Counted from the stretch's first letter, positions 15,462 to 28,173 are shown. The stretch is DNA of 64,000 nt from Methylocystis heyeri (GCF_004802635.2 NZ_CP046052.1:372001-436000), one strand, 5' to 3'. Numbers and translations are program-made. Notes: a model not told the origin generated them from the sequence alone.

Positions 15462-16973
15462 ATGACCACTATTTCACGCACCATCGTTCATGCAGTTATT
15501 TTGTCGGTAAGCGCGGTTCATTCCTTGACCGCGAGAGCCGACGGCGGGCCGCCTTATCCGAGCGGTCCGAGCGTTTGGGTTCCGTTTGCGAACGCAACCC
15601 AGGTCGGAGATCCGTCAAAATATGTCAGCCCTCAAATCACGGTCGGGTTCAACAGTCCCAATGCTACCGACGTTCACCCGACGTTCATTGTCACGATGGA
15701 CACCGGTTCAACAGGAATTATCGTAGGAAGTTCTTATTTCACTCCGCCGACAAACGGGACATTGGATCCGAGTTTTGTTGGTCCCGGGAGCGAAACGCTC
15801 ACCAGCAGCGGTTTTCAATTCACCGGCGATTGGTATGAGACTACGATTAACTTATACGGCGCTTCGAACACCGTTGTTGCGAGTTCGACGGTGCCTGTTA
15901 TGGCGGTAACCAAGGTTTCTTGCCTGCCGGATTCAAGAATTTGCGATCCAAATAACCTTCCTGCTGCAGCTGATACGCATTATTTTGGTATTGGTTTTTC
16001 TGGAGGGGCAGGACAGCCTCAAGGAACGCCTGATAAGAACGCTTTTTTGAATGTAACCAGTGTAACAGGGGAGACTTCAGTGCCTTCTCCTGGTTATATT
16101 TTATCGACGCAAGGTGTGCAGATCGGCCTGACGTCAAGCAATACGCAAGGTTTTAGCCTGATCAAACTGGAGCCGCTATTGGCGCCGAACGCCGCCCAAT
16201 GGCAAATTGCCCCTGCATCTGCAAATGTGCTGACCGATTGGCAGCATGCGCGGGGAACGATCACGGTCAACGGAACCTCGGGAAGCGCCGGCATATTGTT
16301 CGATACCGGCGTTACGACAGGTTTCTTGACCCCACCCATAGGAGTGACGCCGCAAGTAGGAACGGGGCCCACAGGCGCCGAATGCAATGGGTCGACGCCG
16401 CCCAGTTGCGCCGTCAGCGGAACCAGTGTCAGGGTTTCTTTTTCGAATGGAACTTCGCCGGTAGCTTCATTCCAATATACTGTCGGCCCGAATAACGGGG
16501 CTCAAAACGGCAATCCCGTTTCGCCGTACGCTGTGTCGGTCGAGCGCAACGGCGCGTCTTTTTTGAACGCTACCGTTCGCTTTTTGCAGGGGTTCACTTA
16601 TTTTTACGATGCAGCAAATGGTTTCATTGGCCTGAAAGCTACAGGTGAGACGCCGACCCAATTTGCCGCCAGCATCCCGTCCGCTATGGCTGTCGAAGGC
16701 GTTTTTCAATGCTTTTTCAGTTGGGCCGGGCCTAATTTCGTCTCTCCGCCGTCTCGGTGGTATGATCGATTGACGACGCCTAAATATAAATGGCCTTATA
16801 CCTATATATACTACCAACATGATCAGATATACGTCGGAGTTTCTTCCGGCAATCTGGCTTCCGGCAATATTCCCGCTACGACATCCAACTCTGTATATAC
16901 TCTGGGATCTGACGGGCAATATACGAATAGAGGCGCTCTATCCGATTGGTTGGCTGCTGCAGGTTGTCAGTAA
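15462..16973 (+). CDS. Secreted pepsin-like (A1-type) aspartic protease candidate
   Basis: A 503-residue exported protein. The ATG at 15462 has a GGAGG site 5 bases upstream, and the protein opens with a signal peptide ending near TARA. It has two aspartic-protease active-site motifs in the order and spacing of pepsin: VTMDTGSTGI with D80, and GILFDTGVTTGF with D281. Hydrophobic YFGIGFSGG follows the first half, as in the DGILGLG region of pepsins. This two-lobe layout distinguishes it from one-motif retropepsin-like bacterial enzymes. Residues after about 400 form an aromatic-rich C-terminal region (KYKWPYTYIYYQHDQIYVG) ending in SDWLAAAGCQ, not recognised. Base composition is noticeably more AT-rich than its neighbours, suggesting recent acquisition. 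Activity is inferred from motifs. Confidence 0.68.
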   Translation: MTTISRTIVHAVILSVSAVHSLTARADGGPPYPSGPSVWVPFANATQVGDPSKYVSPQITVGFNSPNATDVHPTFIVTMDTGSTGIIVGSSYFTPPTNGTLDPSFVGPGSETLTSSGFQFTGDWYETTINLYGASNTVVASSTVPVMAVTKVSCLPDSRICDPNNLPAAADTHYFGIGFSGGAGQPQGTPDKNAFLNVTSVTGETSVPSPGYILSTQGVQIGLTSSNTQGFSLIKLEPLLAPNAAQWQIAPASANVLTDWQHARGTITVNGTSGSAGILFDTGVTTGFLTPPIGVTPQVGTGPTGAECNGSTPPSCAVSGTSVRVSFSNGTSPVASFQYTVGPNNGAQNGNPVSPYAVSVERNGASFLNATVRFLQGFTYFYDAANGFIGLKATGETPTQFAASIPSAMAVEGVFQCFFSWAGPNFVSPPSRWYDRLTTPKYKWPYTYIYYQHDQIYVGVSSGNLASGNIPATTSNSVYTLGSDGQYTNRGALSDWLAAAGCQ

Positions 16974-17111
16974 GGTTTTCGCTTGATCCCCGGAACCTTG
17001 GTTTATCGGCTGGGATGAGGCCGGCAAAAAGGACCACATGGAAGCCCGCGTCGCGATCGTATCCGAGGCGAGCCATGAACGCTGGTGCGATGCGAGGCTT
17101 TTCAAATCCAA

Positions 17112-17149
17112 AGGGAGGCCACCGCCTCATCGGTGGCGGCTCCCTTTTT
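17112..17149 (+). terminator. Intrinsic terminator after the aspartic-protease-like gene
   Basis: A bulged stem, gggag plus gccacc with ggtggc plus ctccc, is followed immediately by TTTTT. The dispersed repeat starts right after it. Confidence 0.75.
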
Positions 17150-17150
17150 A

Positions 17151-17248
17151 GAGCATGTTCCCAAAAAGTGCGAAGCGGTTTTTGGAAAAGAACATGCTCC
17201 GTCAATGAGATTTGGAGTGCGTTCGAACGCGTTTAAACCGAACGCTCT
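17151..17248. repeat. Dispersed palindromic repeat, copy 2
   Basis: It starts gagcatgttcccaaaaag, has the inverted arm tttttggaaaagaacatgct, and ends ccgaacgctct. It aligns along its whole length with the copy at 8796-8895, and this one is uninterrupted. Confidence 0.8.
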
Positions 17249-17365
17249 CAAGCGCGTTGAAGCCCCTGGTTTGCGGGGGGCTTACTCTTCAAATCCAGGA
17301 AAAGATCGCAGACCGTTGCTGCGAAGCTGGGAGCTCACTCGCCGAGCGACCTCCAGTCGCGGTTC

Positions 17366-17403
17366 AAAAACAGCATCGCCAGCGCGTTGGGGCGCTGGCG
17401 ATG
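17366..17403 (-). terminator. Intrinsic terminator of trxA
   Basis: A 12-bp perfect stem, catcgccagcgc with gcgctggcgatg, is followed on the minus strand by a short spacer and five U. It lies just after the trxA stop. Confidence 0.85.
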
Positions 17404-17426
17404 GAAAATCTTGCGCCTTCCTGGCT

Positions 17427-17747
17427 TCACAGCGCGGAGGAAATCCACCGCATCAGCTCGCCCTTCGGCGCAGCGCCGACCTTCTGCGCCGCCGCCTTGC
17501 CGTCTTTGAACACGATGAGGGTGGGAATCGAACGGATTCCGAGCTTGCCAGCGACGTTCGGATTCTCGTCGATATTCAGCTTGACCACCTTCACCTTGTC
17601 GCCGAGCTCGGCGGCGATTTCCTCCAACGCGGGCGCGATAAGGCGGCACGGGCCGCACCATTCGGCCCAGAAGTCTACGACGACCGGCACCGTCGCTTTC
17701 AACACGTCTGACTCGAAGCTGGCGTCGGTAATTTTATGGGTGGTCAT
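17427..17747 (-). CDS. trxA: Thioredoxin 1
   Basis: A 106-residue cytoplasmic thioredoxin that reduces protein disulfides and is recharged by thioredoxin reductase. The active site is [14 protein letters not shown] (WCGPC around residues 30-34). The buried aspartate region VVVDFWA and the cis-proline loop [14 protein letters not shown] are both present. Size and sequence are textbook. It is a single-gene unit with its own terminator. Confidence 0.97.
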   Translation of the reverse strand: MTTHKITDASFESDVLKATVPVVVDFWAEWCGPCRLIAPALEEIAAELGDKVKVVKLNIDENPNVAGKLGIRSIPTLIVFKDGKAAAQKVGAAPKGELMRWISSAL

Positions 17748-18600
17748 CTGGAAAGTTCCTCATGCATCGGTCTGGAACCTAGGAACGGTTGTCGGTTGCG
17801 TCAAGCGCCGGAGCGGCGAAGCAAGAAAAGTGCATCGGACCCGGAAATTCGGCGTTTTCGCTATGATTCTTGTGGCGTTCTGACGCATTGCGCATGATGC
17901 CCCGAGGGAGCATCGTGTTTATCTATCAGATGAGTGGAGGTCTCTATCGTAGCCCTACAAACACAAAGAGCGGGGACGGCGACTCGCCTCTCCCCACTCT
18001 TTGCTACCCGTCCTTAACCGGTCGTGACGTGAGTGGCTCGAGGTCTTAGCGCCCCTGATGCCACTACCGCAGGTTCGTGCAGGAACCTTTGCGGTCGCTT
18101 AAAACCGGCGTCCTCCCTGACTTGGACCGTAGCTGGGCGGTAAATCGCTCGACTTTGGCGTTCGAACGTTACCCAATCTACATGGCGAGCGCACAATATG
18201 ACAAAATCTGGGCTGTGTCATTCGAATTGTGCAGGCTGCCGCAAAATGATGCGGATTATCGCATTTTGATGCAGCGGCTGGGTTGGCGGGGCTATCGGAC
18301 CGGTTTGCGCGCGAGTTGCGGGAAACCCGGCGCCCGCGCTTGAACGCACTGATTGTGCGCGCTGTTTCTCGAAGACCCAGCATGTTTTAGGCAACGCCGC
18401 CTTCCAAAAGGCGCGCCTCAATATTGGTCCGCGCAGGAAATGTGTGACGCGCTGCGGGCGATTGGGGCCTGGGCGATCAGCTCTGGCGCTTTTGAGACAA
18501 ACTCCTTGGTAGGAAGGCTGTTGAAGGCGGGAAAAACCCTTGCCTGCGTGAACAATTTTTCAAAATGTGGCGTTTTTGAGGCAGTCTGCTGCGGTGGTTA
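17748..18600. other. Gene-poor stretch with two strong hairpins
   Basis: No convincing protein gene in 850 bp. Short open frames exist on both strands but lack ribosome sites and protein-like composition. The visible structure is a hairpin at 17965-18002 and another at 18067-18094, listed separately. The remainder (18100-18600) has mixed base composition and no recognisable remnant of a transposase or phage gene. Confidence 0.45.
17965..18094 (+). ncRNA. Candidate structured RNA (unassigned)
   Basis: Two compact hairpins lie about 65 bp apart in sequence with no credible protein frame. The first pairs aaagag and gggga with tcccc and ctcttt around an inner ggc/gcc stem (17965-18002). The second pairs ccgca and ggttc with gaacc and tgcgg (about 18067-18094). 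The intervening DNA includes ttaaccggtcgtgacgtgag. It does not match what I know of 6S RNA, SRP RNA, RNase P RNA or alphaproteobacterial tmRNA. It could equally be two unrelated terminator-like hairpins. The strand is a guess. Confidence 0.25.
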
Positions 18601-18900
18601 ATGTTTTATCAACTGGGCAGCGGCGCCTATGCTGCGGCGGGCACTCCAGAATCGGCGCTCGTCAGCATTCTGGCTTCTGCGGCGAAAGCAAAACAATCGT
18701 CTTCCTCCCCCACGAATACGGCCAGCCCCAATGGGACGAGCGGGGGAAGTTCGCCATCCGATCCAAACTCGAAGCAGGTGGATGTGACGTGCGGGGTTTT
18801 GACCGTGACTTTCAAACCCACGACCCAATGCCCGCTTGCTTCCAAGCCTGCGCAAAAAGCCGAAGCCAAGGCGCCGAAGCCGAAACCCCTGAAGAAGTGA
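18601..18900 (+). CDS. Possible small low-complexity protein
   Basis: A 99-residue open frame rich in Ser, Ala, Pro and Lys (a SSSSPTNTASPNGTSGGSS-like middle and a KPKPLKK end) with a short Cys-containing segment, VDVTCGVLTVTFKP. There is no clear ribosome site and no recognisable family. An opposite-strand frame of similar length overlaps it. The repeated Pro/Lys tail resembles exported wall-spanning peptides, but there is no signal peptide in this frame. It may be non-coding. Confidence 0.28.
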   Translation: MFYQLGSGAYAAAGTPESALVSILASAAKAKQSSSSPTNTASPNGTSGGSSPSDPNSKQVDVTCGVLTVTFKPTTQCPLASKPAQKAEAKAPKPKPLKK

Positions 18901-18995
18901 AAATCAGCCCGGGATTCGGCCCAGCGGGTGGATAACCGGGCGCGGGCTGTTCCTTCCCCGTGGCAGCTACCGCGTGCGGATATTTCGAAGTCTTC

Positions 18996-19036
18996 AGAGC
19001 CGCCGTGGCCGGGCTTGTCTTGGCCAGGGCGGCTCT
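18996..19036. terminator. Strong hairpin downstream of pccB
   Basis: agagccgcc pairs with ggcggctct, with a further inner ggcc/ggcc stem. There is no U-run on either strand, so factor-independent termination is doubtful. It lies 120 bp beyond the pccB stop. Confidence 0.35.
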
Positions 19037-19154
19037 TGGGAGAGATGCGTTACTCCGTCAGTCTTCGACGGGCCGGGGCGCCGGGAGGCGGGGCAGGGCG
19101 ATTTTCTGGCCCTGTAACACCCGACGGCCTTGGGCGTTTCCCGCGCAGCTTTCG

Positions 19155-20690
19155 TCAAAGCGGGATGTTGTCGTGCTTCTTCCAGGGGTTTTCGAGCTTC
19201 TTGTGCCGTAGCAGCGCGAGCGCGCGGGCGAGGCGTCGGCGCGTGGCGTTCGGCATGATCACTTCGTCGATATAACCGCGCTCGGCCGCGACGAAAGGCG
19301 AAAGGAAGCGGTCCTCATATTCCTTGGTCCGAAGGGCGATCTTCTCGGGATCGCCGATGTCGGAGCGGAAAATGATCTCGACCGCGCCCTTGGCGCCCAT
19401 CACGGCGATCTGCGCCGAAGGCCAGGCGTAGTTCATATCGCCGCGCAGATGCTTCGAGGCCATGACGTCATAGGCGCCGCCGAAGGCCTTGCGCGTGATC
19501 AGGGTCACTTTCGGAACGGTGGCCTCGGCATAGGCGAAGAGCAGCTTGGCCCCGTGCTTGATGAGCCCGCCATATTCCTGCGCCGTTCCGGGAAGGAAGC
19601 CGGGCACGTCGACCAGCGTCACGATCGGAATGTTGAAGCAGTCGCAGAAGCGGACGAAGCGTGCGGCCTTCTTGGAAGCGTCGATATCGAGGACGCCGGC
19701 GAGCACCATGGGCTGGTTCGCCACGAAACCGACCGTGCGGCCCTCGATGCGGCCGAAGCCGATCACGATGTTCTTTGCGTGCGCATCCTGCAGCTCGAAG
19801 AAATCCCCTTCGTCCACGATCTTGGAGATCAGCTCCTTCATATCGTAGGGCTTGTTGGGATTGTCGGGAACGAGCGTATCCAGCGACATGTCCAGCCGGT
19901 CCGAATCGTCGAAGCTGGGCCAGTCGGGGATTTCGTCGGTATTGGACGAGGGCAGGAAATCGATCAGCCGCCGCATCTGGAGCAGCGCCTCGACGTCATT
20001 GTCGTAAGCGCGGTCGGCGATCGAGCTTTTCGTGGTGTGGACCGAGGCGCCGCCGAGCTCTTCGGCGGTCACGGTCTCGTTGGTGACCGTCTTGACCACG
20101 TCCGGGCCGGTGACGAACATATAGCTGGTGTCGCGGACCATGAAGATGAAGTCGGTCATCGCGGGCGAATAGACGTCGCCGCCGGCGCAGGGGCCCATGA
20201 TGACGGAGATCTGGGGAATGACGCCGGACGCCAGCACATTGCGCTGGAACACCTCGCCATAGCCGCCGAGCGCCGCGACGCCCTCCTGGATGCGGGCGCC
20301 GCCGGCGTCGAACAATCCGATGATCGGAGCCCGATTCTTGAGCGCCATATCCTGGAGCTTGGTGATTTTCTGCGCATGGGTCTCGGAAAGCGAGCCGCCG
20401 AAAACCGTAAAGTCCTTGGCGAAGACGAAGACGGCGCGTCCGTTGACGGTGCCCCATCCGGTGACGACGCCGTCGCCGGGGATTTTTTCGCCGCTGTCCA
20501 TCCCGAAGTCGGTGCAGCGATGCTGCACGAACATGTCGAATTCCTCGAAAGAGCCGGTGTCGAGCAAGAGCTCGATGCGCTCGCGCGCGGTCAGCTTGCC
20601 GCGTCCATGCTGCGCTTCGATACGCTTGTGGCCGCCGCCGAGGCGCGCCGAGTCGCGCCGCTTTTCGAGTCCGTCGAGGATGTGCTTCAT
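19155..20690 (-). CDS. pccB: Propionyl-CoA carboxylase beta (carboxyltransferase) subunit
   Basis: A 511-residue carboxyltransferase that moves the carboxyl group from biotin to propionyl-CoA to give methylmalonyl-CoA. Landmarks: [19 protein letters not shown] near the N-terminus, the acyl-CoA oxyanion region [20 protein letters not shown], the [17 protein letters not shown] stretch typical of PccB, and [20 protein letters not shown] with [17 protein letters not shown] in the C-terminal half. The biotin carboxylase subunit PccA is not adjacent. The small subunit of methylmalonyl-CoA mutase, the enzyme two steps later, is 22 kb away in this window, so the pathway genes are scattered. Acetyl-CoA carboxylase AccD is excluded by length and by the lack of its zinc domain. 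Confidence 0.95.
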   Translation of the reverse strand: MKHILDGLEKRRDSARLGGGHKRIEAQHGRGKLTARERIELLLDTGSFEEFDMFVQHRCTDFGMDSGEKIPGDGVVTGWGTVNGRAVFVFAKDFTVFGGSLSETHAQKITKLQDMALKNRAPIIGLFDAGGARIQEGVAALGGYGEVFQRNVLASGVIPQISVIMGPCAGGDVYSPAMTDFIFMVRDTSYMFVTGPDVVKTVTNETVTAEELGGASVHTTKSSIADRAYDNDVEALLQMRRLIDFLPSSNTDEIPDWPSFDDSDRLDMSLDTLVPDNPNKPYDMKELISKIVDEGDFFELQDAHAKNIVIGFGRIEGRTVGFVANQPMVLAGVLDIDASKKAARFVRFCDCFNIPIVTLVDVPGFLPGTAQEYGGLIKHGAKLLFAYAEATVPKVTLITRKAFGGAYDVMASKHLRGDMNYAWPSAQIAVMGAKGAVEIIFRSDIGDPEKIALRTKEYEDRFLSPFVAAERGYIDEVIMPNATRRRLARALALLRHKKLENPWKKHDNIPL

Positions 20691-20743
20691 GGACGTTTCG
20701 CCTTAAATGTTTTAGGCGCCGTAAGCGCCGATTTTGGATTAGC

Positions 20744-20789
20744 GCATTTCGGCGAAAAGCGGAAACCCGCTTTTCGTGCAGAAAACGCT
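20744..20789. repeat. Dispersed palindromic repeat (cgaaaagcgg type)
   Basis: A 10-bp perfect stem, cgaaaagcgg with ccgcttttcg, sits inside agcgcatttcgg...gcagaaaacgct. This wording recurs widely between genes in Hyphomicrobiales (recall). It lies between the stop of the ClpP-fold gene and the pccB start and could help end the upstream transcript. Confidence 0.55.
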
Positions 20790-20804
20790 CCTGGGGGTCG
20801 GGGG

Positions 20805-21482
20805 CTACAGTTTCTGGGAGCCGAGCCGCCAGCGCGAGATTTCAGCTCTGGTCAGCACGTGAATGCGGTCGGGCGACGTGTGTTCGGCGAGGTTGATCAG
20901 GCTGGGGCTGACGCCCATCATCGAGCTGTAGCGCGCCAGCTTGTCGCGCATGTCCCCGTCGTCGAGATAGCGCTCACGCACGAAGCCCCCCGCCGCCAGG
21001 TCGAAGCTCGTCGTATAGTTGAACATGCGATGCACGCCGACGCGGCTCTGCGGCGGGATTACGCGCTTGCGCCCGCCCATCAAGGCATAGACGCAGGCGG
21101 AATAGCATCGCCCGGAGAACAGATCTCCATTCTGGGCGGTCGAAGGTCCCGGCCTCGCGACGACGACGGCCATGCCGAGGCTGCGGATGGTCTGGCCCAG
21201 TTCCATGGAGGCAGCGACGCGTCCCCCCGGCGAGTCGAGCAGCACGATGCCGTGAAGTTCGCCTCCTCCGATGTTTTCCCGGACGAAGCGGAGGAACTCC
21301 TCAGGGCTTCCTTCGCCGATCTCGCCCTCCGCAGAGATGACTTGAGGGCAGTGGGCTCCGCAGTGCCGGCCGCCGAGGGTCACGACCTCGAAATTCATGG
21401 CTTCGGCCTGAGCGGAGAATCCCAGCATCAGCAAAAACGCCAGAGCGAGCGGGCGGTAAATTTCGATAAAAAACTTTCCCAT
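20805..21482 (-). CDS. Exported ClpP/crotonase-fold protein (periplasmic)
   Basis: A 225-residue protein with a signal peptide from the ATG at 21482 (MGKFFIEIYRPLALAFLLML, ending around AQAEA). The mature part looks like the ClpP/SDH-type serine protease fold used by a family of predicted periplasmic proteins: LHGIVLLDSPGGRVAASMELG supplies the oxyanion glycine pair, and GRCYSACVYALMGGRKRVI has the serine-containing ScYSACvya motif, with a conserved H in VGVHRMFNYT. A Ser-His catalytic pair is therefore plausible. No partner genes are evident. A tRNA-Val gene lies about 70 bp upstream on the same strand. Confidence 0.72.
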   Translation of the reverse strand: MGKFFIEIYRPLALAFLLMLGFSAQAEAMNFEVVTLGGRHCGAHCPQVISAEGEIGEGSPEEFLRFVRENIGGGELHGIVLLDSPGGRVAASMELGQTIRSLGMAVVVARPGPSTAQNGDLFSGRCYSACVYALMGGRKRVIPPQSRVGVHRMFNYTTSFDLAAGGFVRERYLDDGDMRDKLARYSSMMGVSPSLINLAEHTSPDRIHVLTRAEISRWRLGSQKL

Positions 21483-21551
21483 GCCCCTTCTCGCCGCATC
21501 CTCGCCGGTCGCGTGCAATCTTAGTGCTTAAGCGGCTTTCGCTCGCGGCCA

Positions 21552-21627
21552 TGGTGGGCGGTGACGGGCTCGAACCGCCGACCCTCTCGGTGTAAACGAG
21601 ATGCTCTACCAACTGAGCTAACCGCCC
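21552..21627 (-). tRNA. tRNA-Val (UAC)
   Basis: A 76-nt cloverleaf on the minus strand: acceptor GGGCGGT, D-arm AGCTCAGTTGGTAGAGC, anticodon loop TTTACAC with anticodon UAC, T-arm GGTTCGAGCC, discriminator A and encoded CCA. Confidence 0.97.
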
Positions 21628-21771
21628 GTCGCGCGTTCCGCGCCCAAGAGACTTATCGGATGCCGGCGGACAAAAGCAAGTCTGGATCTCGCCAAGGGCC
21701 GCCGAAGGCGGCGCCCCCGGCGGCGGAACCTCGCGAGACTATTCGACCAGGCCTCGAAAGCGAAAGCGGCG

Positions 21772-22053
21772 TTATTTCTTGTTGAGAGCGGCCTTGAGAG
21801 TGGCGCCGGACTTGAAACGGGCGCTCTTGGAAGCCGGAATCTTGATCTCTTCGCCGGTGGCGGGATTGCGTCCCTTGCCCGCGGCGCGCTTCTTTACGGA
21901 AAAGGTCCCAAAGCCCACCAGCCGGACTTCCTCGCCCTTCTTGAGAGCCTTGGTGATCCCCTCGAGAACCGCGTCGAGCGCCGCCGCTGCGGCGGCCTTG
22001 GAGGTGTCGGTTGCGGCGGCGACGTGTTCGACCAATTCCAATTTATTGACCAT
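21772..22053 (-). CDS. hup: DNA-binding protein HU
   Basis: A 93-residue histone-like protein that bends and compacts DNA as a dimer. The start at 22053 is set by an AAGGA ribosome site and the family opening MVNKLELVEHVA. The DNA-embracing arm is clear in GFGTFSVKKRAAGKGRNPATGEEIKIPA, followed by SARFKSGATLKAALN. An Ala-rich helix (TDTSKAAAAAALDAV) is slightly unusual but common in this order. It follows lon, as in many alphaproteobacteria, separated by two terminators. Confidence 0.96.
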   Translation of the reverse strand: MVNKLELVEHVAAATDTSKAAAAAALDAVLEGITKALKKGEEVRLVGFGTFSVKKRAAGKGRNPATGEEIKIPASKSARFKSGATLKAALNKK

Positions 22054-22201
22054 GGCCTGTTCCTTTTTGTTCCTTTCACCGATTGCCGGAGCCCGCTGGA
22101 CTCGGTTTCCCGCGGGCTGAGATCGAATCCCGGCGCCCAGTGCTCGCGGACGGTGAGCCCGAATCGCAGCAATTGCAAGGGCTCGGAGGCTGCTCAACGG
22201 C

Positions 22202-22225
22202 AAAAATCCCCGGAAAGCCGGGGAA
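22202..22225 (-). terminator. Terminator-like hairpin upstream of hup
   Basis: ccccgg pairs with ccgggg around a 4-base loop, followed on the minus strand by ATTTTTG. It is the second of two hairpins between lon and hup. Confidence 0.6.
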
Positions 22226-22304
22226 ATTTACGCTATCGCGTCACTTTTATCCCGAGAAACCCTTGATTTGGCGCGTATTGCGCTGCGCCAATTTCTTCGC
22301 AACG

Positions 22305-22339
22305 CAAAAAAACCCGTCCCGCCGGGAGGGCGGAACGGG
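22305..22339 (-). terminator. Intrinsic terminator of lon
   Basis: cccgtcccgcc pairs with ggcggaacggg (one mismatch). On the minus strand a run of eight U follows directly. It lies about 120 bp after the lon stop. Confidence 0.88.
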
Positions 22340-22456
22340 CCAATTCTACGGGCTTCCGACGTTCCCGTCGGGCGCGATTATTCGCCTGTCTCTCTCTTTA
22401 TGCCGCGCAGGCCGATCGCCGCCCCGGCGCAGAGCATCCGGAGCAAGCGCGGCGGA

Positions 22457-24880
<2,424 letters not shown>

Positions 24881-25349
24881 CTGCTATTCCTTAAGGTTCT
24901 CGCCGCGACTTGGACGCGACTCGACGAAGCAAACTTCACGCCGTAGCGCGTCTGGTGCTCACTGTCTGCTTCGACGCGACCCATGACGCTCCTTGGGGAG
25001 GGTTATGCTCGGGGACTTCATTACGCAACAGATGGGTGGCGCCGGGCGTGTTTCAAGATTGTCAGGCCACCGGCTCACCGCGGGCTTGGCGCGCCCCGGC
25101 GGTCGCCTCAGGCTTCACGCATGCGCGAACGCTTGACGCTCCGCTCACCCGATAGTCCTTTTTACGCGCTCTCGTTCAGGCGACAGACTGCCGCGACGAG
25201 AAAATGCTTCGGTCTCGCTCGTCGGAAGCGACAGCCATGCGCTGCGTCTCGGCGCGTCGGCCCGAGACGTCGCTCCCGCGTCCGTAAAGAGGCGCCCGGT
25301 TTCATCCGTCGCTCGAAGCTCGACGGTTGTGCGGGCGCCCGGTGCGCAA
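24881..25349. other. Intergenic region between clpX and lon
   Basis: No gene recognised in 469 bp of GC-rich sequence. It should contain the lon promoter. I did not find a convincing heat-shock (RpoH) promoter by eye. A nested hairpin near its right-hand end is listed separately. Confidence 0.5.
25291..25339 (-). terminator. Nested hairpin after clpX
   Basis: Outer arms ggcgcccg and cgggcgcc enclose an inner ccgtcg...cgacgg stem. Only a weak U-rich stretch follows on the minus strand. It is a possible clpX terminator. Confidence 0.45.
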
Positions 25350-26615
<1,266 letters not shown>

Positions 26616-26847
26616 GTTTTTCTCCCGATCAATTCAGCCCGCGCGGCGAATCGAACCAACCATAACTGTTACCAGACGCCCGCCTAACAAATGGTGGAAG
26701 GGGCGCCGCATGGATCCCAAGGAAAAGACGCCGCTCCCTACCTTTGCCGGGGTGACCAAACCAATGTACAGCCGGCTGCCCAGATTGCAACTGGCGCAGC
26801 GTTCACTGTGGGAAGCAAGAACGGCGCCCAAAAGGCCCAGCCGATGC

Positions 26848-28074
26848 TCAGCCCTGGCCCTTGAGGATTTTAGGCACCCGGGCGAGCCGCAGACGATAGG
26901 CGTCCGGCATGCCGCTTCCCAGCAGCGGCCTCAGATAGTAGCGGAAGGCGTCGGTGACGTCCGAGCCGCAGGGGCTGATGAACTCGTCCGGCATGGTCCG
27001 GGTTTTCGCCGCCACTTCTTCGAGGGGGGTGAGACGGTAATCCACCGAGTAGAACCCGGTGCGATGAATTGTCACCGTGCCGTCGCGGTCGCCCCATATG
27101 GCGTATTGCACCGCTTTTTCGCCCACTTCACGGGCTTCGCGCTGGTCCACGTCCGAAACGCAGCCGACGAAGCTTCTCTGCAGATAGCCGAAGGTGTCGG
27201 CGCGAACCCGCTTGAAGCCCAATTTTTCTTTTATCAAATCGGTAAGGTTGTCGGCAAGCGCCCCGCCTCCGAGATGGACGTTGCCATGGTCGTCGCGTTC
27301 CACCTGTTTGGCTAGTTTTTCGGCGATAGGCGTATGATTTTCGTCACAAACGCCTTCGGAAACGGCGATGACGCAGCGGCCCAGCCGGTCCATGGTGGCC
27401 TTCACGTCGGCCAGGAATTTCTCGACGACGAACGGCCGTTCCGGGATGTAGATGAGATGGGGGCCGTCGTCGGGGAATTTTTTGCCCAGCGCCGACGCCG
27501 CCGTGAGGAAGCCGGCGTGGCGTCCCATTACGACACCGATGTACACGCCCGGCAGCGCCCAATTGTCCAGATTTGCGCCAGCGAAAGCCTGGGCCACGAA
27601 ACGCGCCGCAGAAGGAAAGCCGGGCGTGTGGTCGTTGACCGTCAGGTCGTTGTCGATCGTCTTCGGGATGTGGACCGCTCGCAGGGGATAGCCGTGGGCC
27701 TTCGCCTCCTGCGAGACGATGCGCACCGTATCTGAGCTGTCGTTGCCCCCGATGTAGAAGAAACAGCCGATCTTGTGGGCCTGCAGGACCTTGAAGATTT
27801 CCTGGCAATATTTGAGGTCCGGCTTGTCGCGGGTGGAGCCCAGGGCCGAAGAGGGGGTGCCGGCGACCAGCTCCAGATTATGGGTCGTTTCCTGGGTGAG
27901 GTCGGCGAATTCCTCGTTGACGACGCCGCGCACGCCGTGGAACGCGCCGTAGACCCGCTCGACCTCGCGGAACTTCCGCGACTCCAGCACCGCGCCTACC
28001 AGCGATTGGTTGATGACGGCGGTGGGGCCGCCGCCCTGGGCGACGAGAACCTTGGAAAAATCGATCTTGGACAC
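26848..28074 (-). CDS. pfp: Pyrophosphate-dependent 6-phosphofructokinase
   Basis: A 408-residue phosphofructokinase that interconverts fructose 6-phosphate and fructose 1,6-bisphosphate. The phosphoryl donor is probably pyrophosphate: the sequence at 109-112 is GGND where ATP-dependent enzymes have GGDG, and PKTIDND at 137-143 has Lys where the ATP enzymes have Gly. Both substitutions are the accepted PPi signature. The N-terminal GGGPTAVINQSLVG and MGRHAGFLT motifs are intact. PPi-type enzymes are known in type II methanotrophs and other methylotrophs, where the reaction is reversible. It follows secA on the same strand, separated by a hairpin. Confidence 0.9.
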   Translation of the reverse strand: MSKIDFSKVLVAQGGGPTAVINQSLVGAVLESRKFREVERVYGAFHGVRGVVNEEFADLTQETTHNLELVAGTPSSALGSTRDKPDLKYCQEIFKVLQAHKIGCFFYIGGNDSSDTVRIVSQEAKAHGYPLRAVHIPKTIDNDLTVNDHTPGFPSAARFVAQAFAGANLDNWALPGVYIGVVMGRHAGFLTAASALGKKFPDDGPHLIYIPERPFVVEKFLADVKATMDRLGRCVIAVSEGVCDENHTPIAEKLAKQVERDDHGNVHLGGGALADNLTDLIKEKLGFKRVRADTFGYLQRSFVGCVSDVDQREAREVGEKAVQYAIWGDRDGTVTIHRTGFYSVDYRLTPLEEVAAKTRTMPDEFISPCGSDVTDAFRYYLRPLLGSGMPDAYRLRLARVPKILKGQG

Positions 28075-28115
28075 GGGAATGGTCTCCGGGACTGGGTCGT
28101 CGCTTCTACTTCAGG

Positions 28116-28141
28116 CCGCTCGAACCTTTCCGTTCGAGCGG
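28116..28141 (-). terminator. Hairpin between secA and pfp
   Basis: ccgctcgaa pairs with ttcgagcgg around an 8-base loop. There is no U-run on the minus strand, so it may be a partial terminator or attenuator ahead of pfp. Confidence 0.4.
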
Positions 28142-28173
28142 AAAGCGCGCTGACATGGAGGCCGGGCGCCCCA

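Noticed and set aside
17965-18094. tmRNA, 6S RNA or RNase P RNA at the hairpin pair
   Set aside because: The conserved cores of these RNAs are absent, so only an unassigned structure is reported.
18077-18343. 88-codon plus-strand frame
   Set aside because: No ribosome site, no homology visible, and it overlaps the candidate hairpin region.
19449-21524. 691-codon open frame on the plus strand
   Set aside because: It is antisense to pccB and the ClpP-fold gene and runs across their junction. Composition is typical of a GC shadow.
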